DNA from: a virus
DNA: 63,378 bases
Reading direction: 5' to 3' (one strand)
IMG/VR virus record: IMGVR_UViG_3300025168_013869
Location: 1 to 63,378 of that record
Shown here: positions 35,176 through 45,469 of the stretch, in pieces
Layout of the letters: each line of letters begins with the position of its first letter
Numbering within the stretch: the first letter of the stretch is position 1
Notes under the pieces: model-generated
What the model was told of the DNA's origin: nothing
Databases searched by the model: none
What the model saw: the letters and a program-made list of their open reading frames with translations, nothing else
Program-made: the position numbers and the translations under genes

Positions 35176-36518
35176 GCTTCTACCTTTTTTAATTTTGGTA
35201 ATTTTAATTTAGGTACACTACCAACCTTTTGTAGTTTTGGTAATTTTAATTGAACTTGTTCAGGTGTATTTACTTTAGATAATATCTCAGTAAATCTTTC
35301 TGTCATATTGTCCATACTAAAATTATTACGTATATGTTGAGATTGTTTTCTAGATTTTTCTAGATATTTTTTATAATGTTTATATACATCCTTTAATACT
35401 TTACTTGCGTATTGATATTGTACAGTAAACCACCTAGAATCTTTTAATAAAAATCGATCGGCTGATGATTGATGAACTGGTTTCAATTCTCCAGGTAATA
35501 AGTTTGTATACATTGGATGTAAAAAGTCTAGGTGTCCTGACCAATTAGATGCTATTATTGGTTTACCTGTTAATCCAAATTCAGCTAATGGCCTTCCATA
35601 TCCTTCACCTTTTGTAAATGACACCATGGCTTTTACTTTAGGATGATTATATAATGAATTCATTTCATTATCTGTTAAGTCTCCATGTAAGAGATATACA
35701 TTTGGTGCAGAGGAACCATATGGTTCTAAAATTGATGATACCTTTTCTTGTATATGATCTCTATCCATAATACTAAAAACTGCTCCGCTTACCTTCAAGA
35801 TTAAGGCTGGCTTATTCTTTGATTGACCATTTTTGAATGTTTCACAGAATGTTTTAATTGTCATTCCTAAATCTTTCCTATCCTCTCCTAAGGATCCTTT
35901 TATCCAATGGCCTACTACAAGATAACAAAACTGTTCTGGTATTTGTGATAATTCGTTTATAACTGATTTATCTAATTGGTCTGTTTTGTGATATATATCT
36001 AAATCAGTTCCTTCAAATAATACTTCGATAGGTGTTGTACATCTTAATTCACCTTCTTTTTGTTTTGACTCATTATTGATTTTATCAAATGCAGTCTTTA
36101 CAATTGTATCAGCTGTAAAATTTGATGTCGCAATTACCATATCCATTCTATTACATCCTTCAATGCAATCTGCTGGCATAACAGTTGTTTCAACTCCTGC
36201 CGTAACACCAATATTAAATTTTCCTGGTTTTACTAGTTGGCCATTAGGACCCATACAAAATTCATTTGGAACTGAAACTTGTATAAATATATCTGGCTGG
36301 CGTTGTAAATTTGTTGTTAATAAGCAATTAATAATTTCTGCATCTTTTGGGTCCTGTTGATTTAATGCATTCATTGGACAGTTACCCCATGGTAAAGATA
36401 TAATCTTAATATCATACTTATTCATTGCAATTAAACTTCTTACAAGATCTCTTGTATGGTTTCCATAACCTGATCTAGTTGCTACTGGTCCTTGTACTAC
36501 TATTAATGGTTTTGTCAT
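35172..36518 (-). CDS. GT4-like glycosyltransferase with C-terminal KLPKL tag
   Basis: 448 residues, GT-B fold. N-terminal VVQGPVATRSGYGNHTRDLV; the donor-site EGYGRPLAEFGLTGKPIIAS (E-x7-E-like) near 330 and the VVGHWIKGSLGEDRKDL stretch are family 4 features. The last 30 residues hold two copies of KLPKL[KQ]KV. The upstream-encoded partner (36515-37972) has a matching KLPKL at its N-terminus, which suggests the tags bring the two enzymes to one scaffold. Confidence 0.8.
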   Translation of the reverse strand: MTKPLIVVQGPVATRSGYGNHTRDLVRSLIAMNKYDIKIISLPWGNCPMNALNQQDPKDAEIINCLLTTNLQRQPDIFIQVSVPNEFCMGPNGQLVKPGKFNIGVTAGVETTVMPADCIEGCNRMDMVIATSNFTADTIVKTAFDKINNESKQKEGELRCTTPIEVLFEGTDLDIYHKTDQLDKSVINELSQIPEQFCYLVVGHWIKGSLGEDRKDLGMTIKTFCETFKNGQSKNKPALILKVSGAVFSIMDRDHIQEKVSSILEPYGSSAPNVYLLHGDLTDNEMNSLYNHPKVKAMVSFTKGEGYGRPLAEFGLTGKPIIASNWSGHLDFLHPMYTNLLPGELKPVHQSSADRFLLKDSRWFTVQYQYASKVLKDVYKHYKKYLEKSRKQSQHIRNNFSMDNMTERFTEILSKVNTPEQVQLKLPKLQKVGSVPKLKLPKLKKVEA

Positions 36519-37972
36519 ATTATAACTCCTGGTTTTTCTATTTTTTGTTGTGGTTCTGATTTATACATGGTAAATCTTTTTCTGGGGGTCCAGTTTGTAA
36601 AACAACCATCTATATATTTCACCATTAATTTACACATATTCTTTGCTGACATATTAGCCTCATCTCCTATTACCCAATCATATCCAGCTTCTCCGCATTC
36701 CTCTCTTTCTTCTTTGGACATATCATACCAATACTTTATTGCAACTGCTACATCTTCAAAATTTGCTCTATCAGAAAATATATAAGGTGTCATTGGTGAT
36801 CCTTGTAGAGACCTACATGCAGGGAATACTGGTTTTGCCCATACTCCACATTTCTTATATGTTCCTGTATGGTTTGATGGAAAATCTGTTGTGAATTCAA
36901 TCCATTTTCCATTTTCATCTTCAAATCTCATATGATCTTGTAACCCACCTGTTACATTATTAATGATAGGTGTTTTAGTTATTAATGATTCTGCTCCTGA
37001 TAACCCAAATCCTTCGTTATCTGCAATATTAATTGTTACATCAGCTATATTATAAAAGAAATTTAATGTTTTAAGATCTACTCCTCCATTAGTTATTTCA
37101 ATTTTATAATCTGGACATAATGCCGTTTTCACTGCTCTTAGATCTGTACCATTTTCATCACTGATTTGGGTATTCATTAATAATAGACATTTATCAGCCT
37201 TTTCCTTTGGTAGAGAATCACAGAATGTCTTGTATGATAAAATTAAATCACCTGGCTGTTTCCTTCTAATATTTCTATTGTTCCAAAACAAAATAAAGTC
37301 TACATTATGTTTCTTCTTAAAACTATCTTCAAAGTTTGAATATGCTGTAAAGTCTGAATGTAGTGCATCAATCGGATAAAATTCTTTTTCATTAATTCCA
37401 TGAGGAACATATTGAACTGCCCAATCTGGTTTAGGATGTTTTCTAATTACATTCTTTACAATATTTTGGGTTTGTCTTGATATATTCATTATCAAATCAC
37501 ATGATTCATAAAATGGTTCATTCCAGAATGGATATGGTACATCATCCCATATATTAAGATACATTAATGGAACTTCTTGTCTTAATTCATGTTCCATATT
37601 ATATAACCATCCCCAAAATCTTGGATCAGTAAAGTGTAGTATTGCATCTGGTTTTTCTATCTTAAGCAATTCTCGTAATTTTTGAGGATTTCCATATCCT
37701 GTTGATGCATATACCTTAAGATATGCATCTTGTATGCCTTGTTTCTGGCCTACCTCTTGTGATAAATCAAATACTTGATTTTCTTGTGGATGTTTAACTG
37801 CTCCTCCTAATTGTACCCAATCATATTTATCTAATGTTCCAAAAACGAAATCACGTGATACATTTGCTATACCAGAATGCATTCTTAAATCATCTGATAA
37901 TAGTAATATCTTTTTCTTTTTTGGTTTGTTTGGGTCAATCTGTCTTAGCTTTGGTAACTTTATTGTTTGCAT
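36515..37972 (-). CDS. GT4-like glycosyltransferase with N-terminal KLPKL tag
   Basis: 485 residues, GT-B fold. It starts MQTIKLPKLRQIDPNKPKKKK, then KILLLSDDLRMHSGIANVSRD. Donor site near 320-345 reads INIADNEGFGLSGAESLITK followed by TPIIN, matching the family E-G-F-G-x-x-x-x-E pattern. First gene of the glycan cluster, behind promoter 38007-38032, with AGGAGAATT ahead of the ATG. 4-nt overlap with the next GT gene. Confidence 0.82.
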   Translation of the reverse strand: MQTIKLPKLRQIDPNKPKKKKILLLSDDLRMHSGIANVSRDFVFGTLDKYDWVQLGGAVKHPQENQVFDLSQEVGQKQGIQDAYLKVYASTGYGNPQKLRELLKIEKPDAILHFTDPRFWGWLYNMEHELRQEVPLMYLNIWDDVPYPFWNEPFYESCDLIMNISRQTQNIVKNVIRKHPKPDWAVQYVPHGINEKEFYPIDALHSDFTAYSNFEDSFKKKHNVDFILFWNNRNIRRKQPGDLILSYKTFCDSLPKEKADKCLLLMNTQISDENGTDLRAVKTALCPDYKIEITNGGVDLKTLNFFYNIADVTINIADNEGFGLSGAESLITKTPIINNVTGGLQDHMRFEDENGKWIEFTTDFPSNHTGTYKKCGVWAKPVFPACRSLQGSPMTPYIFSDRANFEDVAVAIKYWYDMSKEEREECGEAGYDWVIGDEANMSAKNMCKLMVKYIDGCFTNWTPRKRFTMYKSEPQQKIEKPGVII

Positions 37973-38006
37973 ATAATTCTCCTATAACCGTTCTTTTAAT
38001 TTAATA

Positions 38007-38032
38007 TAAATATGCTTATGCATACTTTAACC
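38007..38032 (-). promoter_or_regulatory. Promoter-like element of the glycan cluster
   Basis: Minus-strand GCATATTTATATTAAA core with GG exactly 14 nt upstream of the 9-mer, the same as at 9776 and 61933. The GG box overlaps the stop region of the 38027-38212 gene. It would start a transcript of about 10 kb reaching the NeuB promoter or beyond. Confidence 0.65.
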
Positions 38033-38212
38033 TTTAATTTTTCTGAAAATAAATTTATCAATTGGCCAGAATACTATTGCTCCTACAAATTGAAATCCAA
38101 TAATTGTAGCCCAATGTGGCCAATGAAATATATCTTCAAATAAATACATACATGGTAATGATACTATGATACCTAATTGCCATTTAGCATGATATGTTAA
38201 ATATTTTTTCAT
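38027..38212 (-). CDS. Small two-helix membrane protein
   Basis: 61 residues with two hydrophobic helices (about 12-27 and 34-53) and basic ends (FIFRKIKG). Function unknown. Overlaps the HAD gene upstream by 4 nt. Confidence 0.62.
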   Translation of the reverse strand: MKKYLTYHAKWQLGIIVSLPCMYLFEDIFHWPHWATIIGFQFVGAIVFWPIDKFIFRKIKG

Positions 38213-38502
38213 AATTCTTCTATTCTTTTTGTTTTATCACATATTAATAAATCATAAGCAGGTTTTTCACCAACACTTAAGTTGTGATGTTTACACCCCC
38301 ATAATTCTAATTGTTTCTTAGTTGTCAGTACCCAATCTAGTCCAGTAACCGTTCCTCTCGCTGTCCAATATGTTATTTCATTTCCTTCATCATATAGCTT
38401 ATTTATTTTAGCTATATTTTCCATATTAGGAATTGCATCTGGATAATGTCTTTCTTCATCATAGAAACATATTGTTTCGTCGATATCTACATATATTTTC
38501 AT
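38209..38502 (-). CDS. Small HAD-fold hydrolase-like protein
   Basis: 97 residues. YVDIDETICFYDE (motif I, residues 4-16) and TYWTARGTVTG (motif II) mark a compact HAD phosphatase without a cap, like those in capsule clusters and phage nucleotide metabolism. The last acidic motif is only partly visible (LLICDKTKR). Substrate unknown. Confidence 0.75.
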   Translation of the reverse strand: MKIYVDIDETICFYDEERHYPDAIPNMENIAKINKLYDEGNEITYWTARGTVTGLDWVLTTKKQLELWGCKHHNLSVGEKPAYDLLICDKTKRIEEL

Positions 38503-38900
38503 GATACTATTGTTACTGGTTTATTTAATTTTTTAACAGTCTTAATTGCACTTAAACTACCATTTGCATCACAGCCATTTGGAATAAATGCCATCATTAC
38601 ATCACAATCTTTTGCTATTAGCATATTTCTATGATGGAACTGTGATACATGATATGTTTTATTATAATAATTATCTGTCATAGCTGAGTATAAGTTTTTT
38701 GTTGTATGAGCTGGATTGAATTCTTTATATTTAATTCCAAATTCCAATGCATACTTTCTTGCAAATTTATCAGCTCCATCTTTTGCTCCTCCCGATATGA
38801 TAATTAGATCGTCATTGAATTTTTCTTTTAGTTGAAATAATGTATCTTTTATTTTACGTGTATTTTCATACATCCGACTACCTATTATTGCTACTTTCAT
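38499..38900 (-). CDS. SLOG-family (DUF2493/YspA-like) protein
   Basis: 133 residues. VAIIGSRMYEN at the start and LIIISGGAKDGADKFARKYA are the signature of SLOG Rossmann domains, which bind nucleotides or cleave N-glycosidic bonds; MMAFIPNGCDANGS is the third conserved loop. In phages they may sense or destroy a signalling nucleotide. Overlaps both neighbours by 4 nt. Confidence 0.75.
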   Translation of the reverse strand: MKVAIIGSRMYENTRKIKDTLFQLKEKFNDDLIIISGGAKDGADKFARKYALEFGIKYKEFNPAHTTKNLYSAMTDNYYNKTYHVSQFHHRNMLIAKDCDVMMAFIPNGCDANGSLSAIKTVKKLNKPVTIVS

Positions 38901-39832
38901 TCTTTAATTCTATTTGCTTTTGGACATAAATCAAATTGATCTTTAAATTCACACCATTTACAATGTTTATTATTTTTTCCAGCTACTGCTACATGTTGTT
39001 TATCTATATAAGAACCATCTAATGCAAAGTTTAAATCAACGAATGACTTAATCGAACTGGCTAATTTATTTCTAGTTGGTTTTCCACTAGCAGGCATAAA
39101 TTCTGTAACGCGTTTCTGAGGAAACATTGCTCCATCAATTAACTTACGTTTCATTATCATATACTTGATATCAATTTTCTCTACATCATATCCATATTGT
39201 TCTGCAAAGTACTTTTTATATAGTACCAATTGTGATGTCTTTGTCTTATCAGCTTTTTGATATTTATTCCATCCCATTGTACTAGTTTTAATATCAATAA
39301 TAGTTATTTTACCATCTCTCTTATCTCTTACTACTATATCTAAATAACCTAACATCATAACCACATCATTAGTATCATTTACTGGATGATAAATTGGAAC
39401 TTCAATTCCTAATAATTCTTCATTCTTTGCAGAGAAATATTGTCCTCGTTTCTTTTTGAACCAATCAAGTATTTCAACACCATCAGAATAAAATTCGTTT
39501 AGTTCTTTTTGTGTACTAAAATGCTTTCCATCCATTTTCTCAACAGCTTCTTTATATAAAGAATGCATTTGATCTGCCAAATATTTATTAATATCAATTT
39601 GGTCAGCTTTCTTAACAGACTCATTAAACATTACAGTTAAATAATTTTGTAATGTTTCATGGAATGCTGTTCCAAATATTGTATGTATTGATTGATTGAA
39701 AGTTCTTAGACCTTTAACATATGCTAACTCCCAATGCTTAGGACAACTGGAATACATTGCAAATTGAGAATAAGATATCTTTTTGTCGCCTTTGACAGGC
39801 TCTCTTTGGTTATACTTTAAAAATTTATTCAT
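38897..39832 (-). CDS. RecB/Cas4-like PD-(D/E)xK nuclease
   Basis: 311 residues. SYSQFAMYSSCPKHWELAYV near the start supplies the first Cys; LGYLDIVVRDKRDGKITII then DIKTS gives the D...DxK active site; KHCKWCEFKDQFDLCP near the end supplies three more Cys, as in iron-sulfur-bearing Cas4/AddB nucleases. A role in recombination or DNA end processing is likely. The ATG lies only 3 nt after the promoter core, so its own mRNA may be leaderless. Confidence 0.83.
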   Translation of the reverse strand: MNKFLKYNQREPVKGDKKISYSQFAMYSSCPKHWELAYVKGLRTFNQSIHTIFGTAFHETLQNYLTVMFNESVKKADQIDINKYLADQMHSLYKEAVEKMDGKHFSTQKELNEFYSDGVEILDWFKKKRGQYFSAKNEELLGIEVPIYHPVNDTNDVVMMLGYLDIVVRDKRDGKITIIDIKTSTMGWNKYQKADKTKTSQLVLYKKYFAEQYGYDVEKIDIKYMIMKRKLIDGAMFPQKRVTEFMPASGKPTRNKLASSIKSFVDLNFALDGSYIDKQHVAVAGKNNKHCKWCEFKDQFDLCPKANRIKE

Positions 39833-39835
39833 ATA

Positions 39836-39867
39836 TAAATATAAGAAAAATTATCCGTAATTCCTAA
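39836..39867 (-). promoter_or_regulatory. Promoter-like element adjoining the nuclease start
   Basis: Minus strand TTAGGAATT, 14 nt, TTATATTTATAT; the box begins right after the stop of the 39868-40260 gene. The nuclease ATG follows the 9-mer by 3 nt. Confidence 0.65.
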
Positions 39868-40260
39868 TTATTTACCCCATTTCTTTGCAGAAACTATTTG
39901 AGCAATAATACCATATATTGACATGTCTTGAAATGTATCTTGTTCAGATTCTCCAACTTCATCTTCATGTCCTAATATAATTAATTGTTTTAATCTTTGA
40001 ATTTTATCATTCATTCTAAACCATAATCCTGTTAATGATAATTTAACATCATCTTTAGTTTCTAGACTAGTTCCTACTGATATATTACCAGGACCATAAT
40101 TCTTTTGTTTTTTACAAAACATTAGATATTGATCCTTCATTATTTTCTTGAACTCGTTACAGGTTTCTGGATAATTAGATTCACAATAATCTACGGCTGG
40201 GTTTCCTGTTGATGTTTTTTCTTTGAAATCTACTCTTGGTCTATCTTTTATTGTCTTCAT
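39868..40260 (-). CDS. Nmad1-like (DUF1599) protein
   Basis: 130 residues. MFCKKQKNYGPGNISVGTSL, then KLSLTGLWFRMNDKIQRLKQL and DTFQDMSIYGIIAQIV match the helical nucleotide-modification-associated domain 1 family, which turns up in phages with modified DNA. It may hydrolyse or bind a non-canonical nucleotide, which fits the 7-deazaguanine genes nearby. Overlaps the gp62-like gene by 4 nt. Confidence 0.7.
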   Translation of the reverse strand: MKTIKDRPRVDFKEKTSTGNPAVDYCESNYPETCNEFKKIMKDQYLMFCKKQKNYGPGNISVGTSLETKDDVKLSLTGLWFRMNDKIQRLKQLIILGHEDEVGESEQDTFQDMSIYGIIAQIVSAKKWGK

Positions 40261-40703
40261 TTTAATAACTTTTTAATTTCTTTTTCTGTTTTACCATATA
40301 TTTTCATTGCATCAACTAAAGATTGTAATCCTTTATTAGTTAGTATTAACACATCAATCATATCTTCCGCTTCTCGTTTACTAGTCACATAATGATCTTT
40401 AACAAATTTAACAAGATCTTTATTATACTTATCAGCCTTCTTACCTTTAATATATTTAGCTCTTACATTGGCATTTGGTAAAATTTCATAGTATAATTGA
40501 TATACATGCTTTTTACTTAAAGGTCCAATTGTATATTGCTGAAACATTGCAATATATTCAATTAAATCTGGATGCATAGATAACCATCTATTAATGATAT
40601 ATGGAGTAAAAGATTTTTGATCTGTTTCTGATAACTTTTCCCAAGGTTTCTTCTTGGCAGTAATGCCTGATATATGATCAAATATAGTAGCTGGTTTTTT
40701 CAT
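40257..40703 (-). CDS. Clamp-loader small subunit (T4 gp62-like)
   Basis: 148 residues, all-helical. FDHISGITAKKKPWEKLSE, YIINRWLSMHPDLIEYIAMF and YQLYYEILPNANVRAKYIK fit the short gp62 proteins of T4-like marine phages. It would join gp44 (42620-43549) to open the sliding clamp. In T4 gp44 and gp62 genes are adjacent; here GroEL and a zinc protein lie between them. The call rests on remembered pattern and context. Confidence 0.65.
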   Translation of the reverse strand: MKKPATIFDHISGITAKKKPWEKLSETDQKSFTPYIINRWLSMHPDLIEYIAMFQQYTIGPLSKKHVYQLYYEILPNANVRAKYIKGKKADKYNKDLVKFVKDHYVTSKREAEDMIDVLILTNKGLQSLVDAMKIYGKTEKEIKKLLK

Positions 40704-40704
40704 A

Positions 40705-42360
<1,656 letters not shown>

Positions 42361-42609
42361 TTATTTCTTTTCTATTGGTAAAAATTCTTTATTAATATGT
42401 CCACATTCATCACATCTAAATACTGGAACTGGCATGATTTGCTCCTTTCCTGTAGGTGATATTAATGCTGATAGTTTTTTGAATGCACTTACTTGTCTGA
42501 AGAATTTACCTTCACAGTTTTCACAGACAATATCTATTAGATCGTTAAGATCTATCTTTACTTGAGTTTTTGGTTGGTCTTTACCACCCAGTCCTATTAC
42601 CTTTCCCAT
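42361..42609 (-). CDS. Small zinc-finger protein
   Basis: 82 residues. Two Cys pairs, VCENCEGKFF and FRCDECGHINKE, about 35 residues apart. It lies between GroEL and the clamp loader, 3 nt before GroEL. Function unknown; a transcription or replication adaptor is possible. Confidence 0.65.
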   Translation of the reverse strand: MGKVIGLGGKDQPKTQVKIDLNDLIDIVCENCEGKFFRQVSAFKKLSALISPTGKEQIMPVPVFRCDECGHINKEFLPIEKK

Positions 42610-42619
42610 AATTTTCCTT

Positions 42620-43549
42620 TTATTTTAATTCGTTAATTATTTTTATCATTGTAGCCATTATATGTATCTCTTTATCAACTGCAAATGCATCTTGATATTG
42701 GGATTCTGCTAAAATTAATATAATGGATGCAATATGTCCTTTACCATAGTTATCTATTTCATCAAATAGAAATTTATATAATGCTGTAAAATCTTTTACT
42801 TTGCTATCATTAATTAATTGTCTTATATTTTGAAAACAAGATTTTTTATCATTTTCATTTTGTAAGATATCTAAAAGCTTAGTCATATAATTTGCTTGTA
42901 CTAAACTTTGTTTATCTATTTCTAATTTACCATCAATTACCTGTCGTTGAGCCGAATTTAATATCCTTCTGATATCTGGATATCCGCTATTAATTAAAGT
43001 TGCCAGATCACTCATCTGAAATTCTACATTTTCATCTTTCAAAATTTCAACAATCCTTTTAGCTACCTCTTTCTTGTTAGGTGGAGTAATGCCAAATACT
43101 TGACATCTAGATTGAATAGGGTCTATAATCTTTTCAACATAATTACATGTTAATATAAATCTAGTTGTTTTAGAAAACGTCTCCATTAAATTTCTTAATG
43201 CTGCTTGTCCATTAGGAGTCATATAATCTGCTTCATCTAATATAACAATTTTCCATTTCTTAAATCCAATTGTACTCGCGTAATTTTTAATCTTAGTACG
43301 TACTGTTTCTACATTATTCTCATCAGATGCATTTATATACATCAAATCTGCATCAATATTATTTGCAATAATTTTTGCTAATGTAGTTTTACCTGTACCA
43401 GCTTGGCCGTAAAATAATAAATGAGGAACATCTCCATTCTTAAGATATAATTGTACCTTACTTATAACTGCTTCGTTACCAACATAACCATCTAGGGTTC
43501 CAGGTCGAAACTTTTCTACCCATAATGTATTTTCTTGATTTCCAAACAT
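42620..43549 (-). CDS. Clamp-loader ATPase (T4 gp44-like)
   Basis: 309 residues, AAA+ RFC type. LLFYGQAGTGKTTLAKIIAN is Walker A (about 41-60), VILDEADYMTPNGQAAL Walker B, and DPIQSRCQVFGI the SRC motif with the arginine finger. N-terminal LWVEKFRPGTLDGYVG is typical of RFC small subunits. It loads the gp45 clamp encoded immediately upstream. Confidence 0.93.
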   Translation of the reverse strand: MFGNQENTLWVEKFRPGTLDGYVGNEAVISKVQLYLKNGDVPHLLFYGQAGTGKTTLAKIIANNIDADLMYINASDENNVETVRTKIKNYASTIGFKKWKIVILDEADYMTPNGQAALRNLMETFSKTTRFILTCNYVEKIIDPIQSRCQVFGITPPNKKEVAKRIVEILKDENVEFQMSDLATLINSGYPDIRRILNSAQRQVIDGKLEIDKQSLVQANYMTKLLDILQNENDKKSCFQNIRQLINDSKVKDFTALYKFLFDEIDNYGKGHIASIILILAESQYQDAFAVDKEIHIMATMIKIINELK

Positions 43550-43550
43550 A

Positions 43551-44270
43551 TTAATTAGCTTGTAATTGTACTAGGTAATATGTAGATGAATAATCTTTAC
43601 CTGTAAATGATACTCTTGCAAGTCCTGCACTAGATACTTCAATAAATCCAGTTTCATGTTCTTTATTTGCAACTAATATTTCTTTGAATAGATTAGCTGA
43701 GAAACATGTCGCCTTTAAATCACTTTGAGCTCCTTCTGTAATTGTAGGCCATGTAATTCTATTCGTATTCAAAGTTGAATAATTTAATATCATATTAGTC
43801 CCCATTGCATCACTTTCAATTGCAAAGTTTTCTGTTTCTGGTAATGCATTCTTAGATTTAACAAACTTATCTGCAAAATCTTTTGTTAATTTAATTTTAA
43901 CATTAAAGTCTGGTAATTGTTTCATTGCCGGGACTTGTCTGATTACAGATAAATCAGCTAACATAAATGTTACATCTGTTGTCTTATCTGATAAGTTAAT
44001 TGAATATGCTGTACTATCTGCATTATTAACTCTCATTTTGATATCGACATCTAATGCAGTTAATAACTTTGTTAATTGAGAAGTTGCATATACTCCTAAT
44101 GTTACATCATCAATATCAAAATTGTCCATTGATACTGTACCTACTACGTTTTGATCATCTGTAATAAAATTACAGCTTAATGTTTTATCCTTAACATCTA
44201 ATCTAACAGAATTTGCATTTCCTGCTAAATGATATTTATCGATAAAACCTGTTAATTGTTTCTTTTCCAT
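43551..44270 (-). CDS. Sliding clamp (T4 gp45-like)
   Basis: 239 residues, size and strand pattern of gp45. Segments TLSCNFITDDQNVVGTVSM, YSINLSDKTTDVTFMLADL and FIEVSSAGLARVSFTGKDY resemble the duplicated clamp fold. The call is helped by position, directly ahead of gp44. In T4 the clamp also activates late transcription, which may matter for the shared promoter set here. Confidence 0.82.
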   Translation of the reverse strand: MEKKQLTGFIDKYHLAGNANSVRLDVKDKTLSCNFITDDQNVVGTVSMDNFDIDDVTLGVYATSQLTKLLTALDVDIKMRVNNADSTAYSINLSDKTTDVTFMLADLSVIRQVPAMKQLPDFNVKIKLTKDFADKFVKSKNALPETENFAIESDAMGTNMILNYSTLNTNRITWPTITEGAQSDLKATCFSANLFKEILVANKEHETGFIEVSSAGLARVSFTGKDYSSTYYLVQLQAN

Positions 44271-44283
44271 TGTTTACTTTTTT

Positions 44284-45468
44284 TTATTCGAAAAATTGAT
44301 TAAATACTTCATTGTTTACTAAGTCTCTTGTTGTTCCACCAAACTTGTCATATAATTGTCTATTCTTATTATAGATATGAATTGCTTTATCTGGGTCTTG
44401 GAACATTTCTTCCATGCTCATTAGTATTGCATAAAAATCTCTTGGTATTACTGTTTGTAATAACTCGTTATGACATTTTACTATTTCTTCTACTTGCCTA
44501 ACAGTTTCATTAAATACAAATAAATTATTTAATGTCATCTTCATTGTTACATCACCTTTATAATTTGATACCTCACCAAATGTCATTCCTTCACATACTG
44601 GATGACCTAATGGATTAGGAACTAAATCATCTGCATTATACGGAAGATTATCTCCTTTTGGAAAATATAAATCTGTAAAAGTCATTTTACTTAATTGAGG
44701 TGAATGTAAATGAGTTCCATATACAGGATATAAACCTGGTGAACTTGAATCTGTTGATACTTGTATGTTACCTCCATGATATTTATTTAACATCTTTTGT
44801 AAGAAGCTTAACATAAAGAAATCAGAAATCTTTGATATACCTAATACATGTATAAATTGATTTCTTACCTTTTCAAATTCTCTATTCTTAATCATTGGAA
44901 CTAATGCAGACATAAACATAGTAACTCTCTTTTGAGCTCCTCCAATACACCAACCATTAAATTCAAAGTCTTTCATCTTTTGATACCATGTCTCATACTC
45001 CTCAACATTATTACCTTGAATAACATTTAAGAATTTACATTTACCAGTCTGGTTATCTGCAAAATATTTGAAGTTATCATAACTAATATTTAAACATTCA
45101 TTAAACTTTCCATCATACTTAGCTCTAGGTGGAATATCTAAATTAACTCCAATATCACAATTTGCTTCTAACCAATCAAATATTTTTACTTTAAATGATG
45201 GATCCCATTTAATTGCTCCTGTTGCTAACTGGAACCCTCCGGAATCACCCATTACTAATACATCATCTTCTAATCCATAACGCTGTCTTGCATCTGGCCA
45301 TTTGTAATGATGACCTGCCGTTATTAGGAAATAAGGATGTCTCCATCTTTCAGGAAAGTCTTTATCATAGAATCTACATGATAATCCTGGTTTTACTTCT
45401 TTGTTCTTTTTGAAATCACCTGCGCAACCTCCTGCAGATAATGACGGGTAATAAATTAAATCTTTCAT
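44284..45468 (-). CDS. dpdA: DNA 7-deazaguanine transglycosylase (DpdA-like TGT)
   Basis: 394 residues, TGT superfamily. VMGDSGGFQLATGA carries the base-handling Asp75, VNLDIPPRAKY the nucleophile Asp111, and NGWCIGGAQ a substrate loop. The zinc-site Cys cluster of tRNA-type TGTs is not evident, and tRNA-binding extensions are missing. The family swaps guanine in DNA for a 7-deazaguanine made by FolE-QueD-QueE, all encoded in this window. Modified DNA would resist host restriction. Confidence 0.85.
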   Translation of the reverse strand: MKDLIYYPSLSAGGCAGDFKKNKEVKPGLSCRFYDKDFPERWRHPYFLITAGHHYKWPDARQRYGLEDDVLVMGDSGGFQLATGAIKWDPSFKVKIFDWLEANCDIGVNLDIPPRAKYDGKFNECLNISYDNFKYFADNQTGKCKFLNVIQGNNVEEYETWYQKMKDFEFNGWCIGGAQKRVTMFMSALVPMIKNREFEKVRNQFIHVLGISKISDFFMLSFLQKMLNKYHGGNIQVSTDSSSPGLYPVYGTHLHSPQLSKMTFTDLYFPKGDNLPYNADDLVPNPLGHPVCEGMTFGEVSNYKGDVTMKMTLNNLFVFNETVRQVEEIVKCHNELLQTVIPRDFYAILMSMEEMFQDPDKAIHIYNKNRQLYDKFGGTTRDLVNNEVFNQFFE

Positions 45469-45469
45469 T

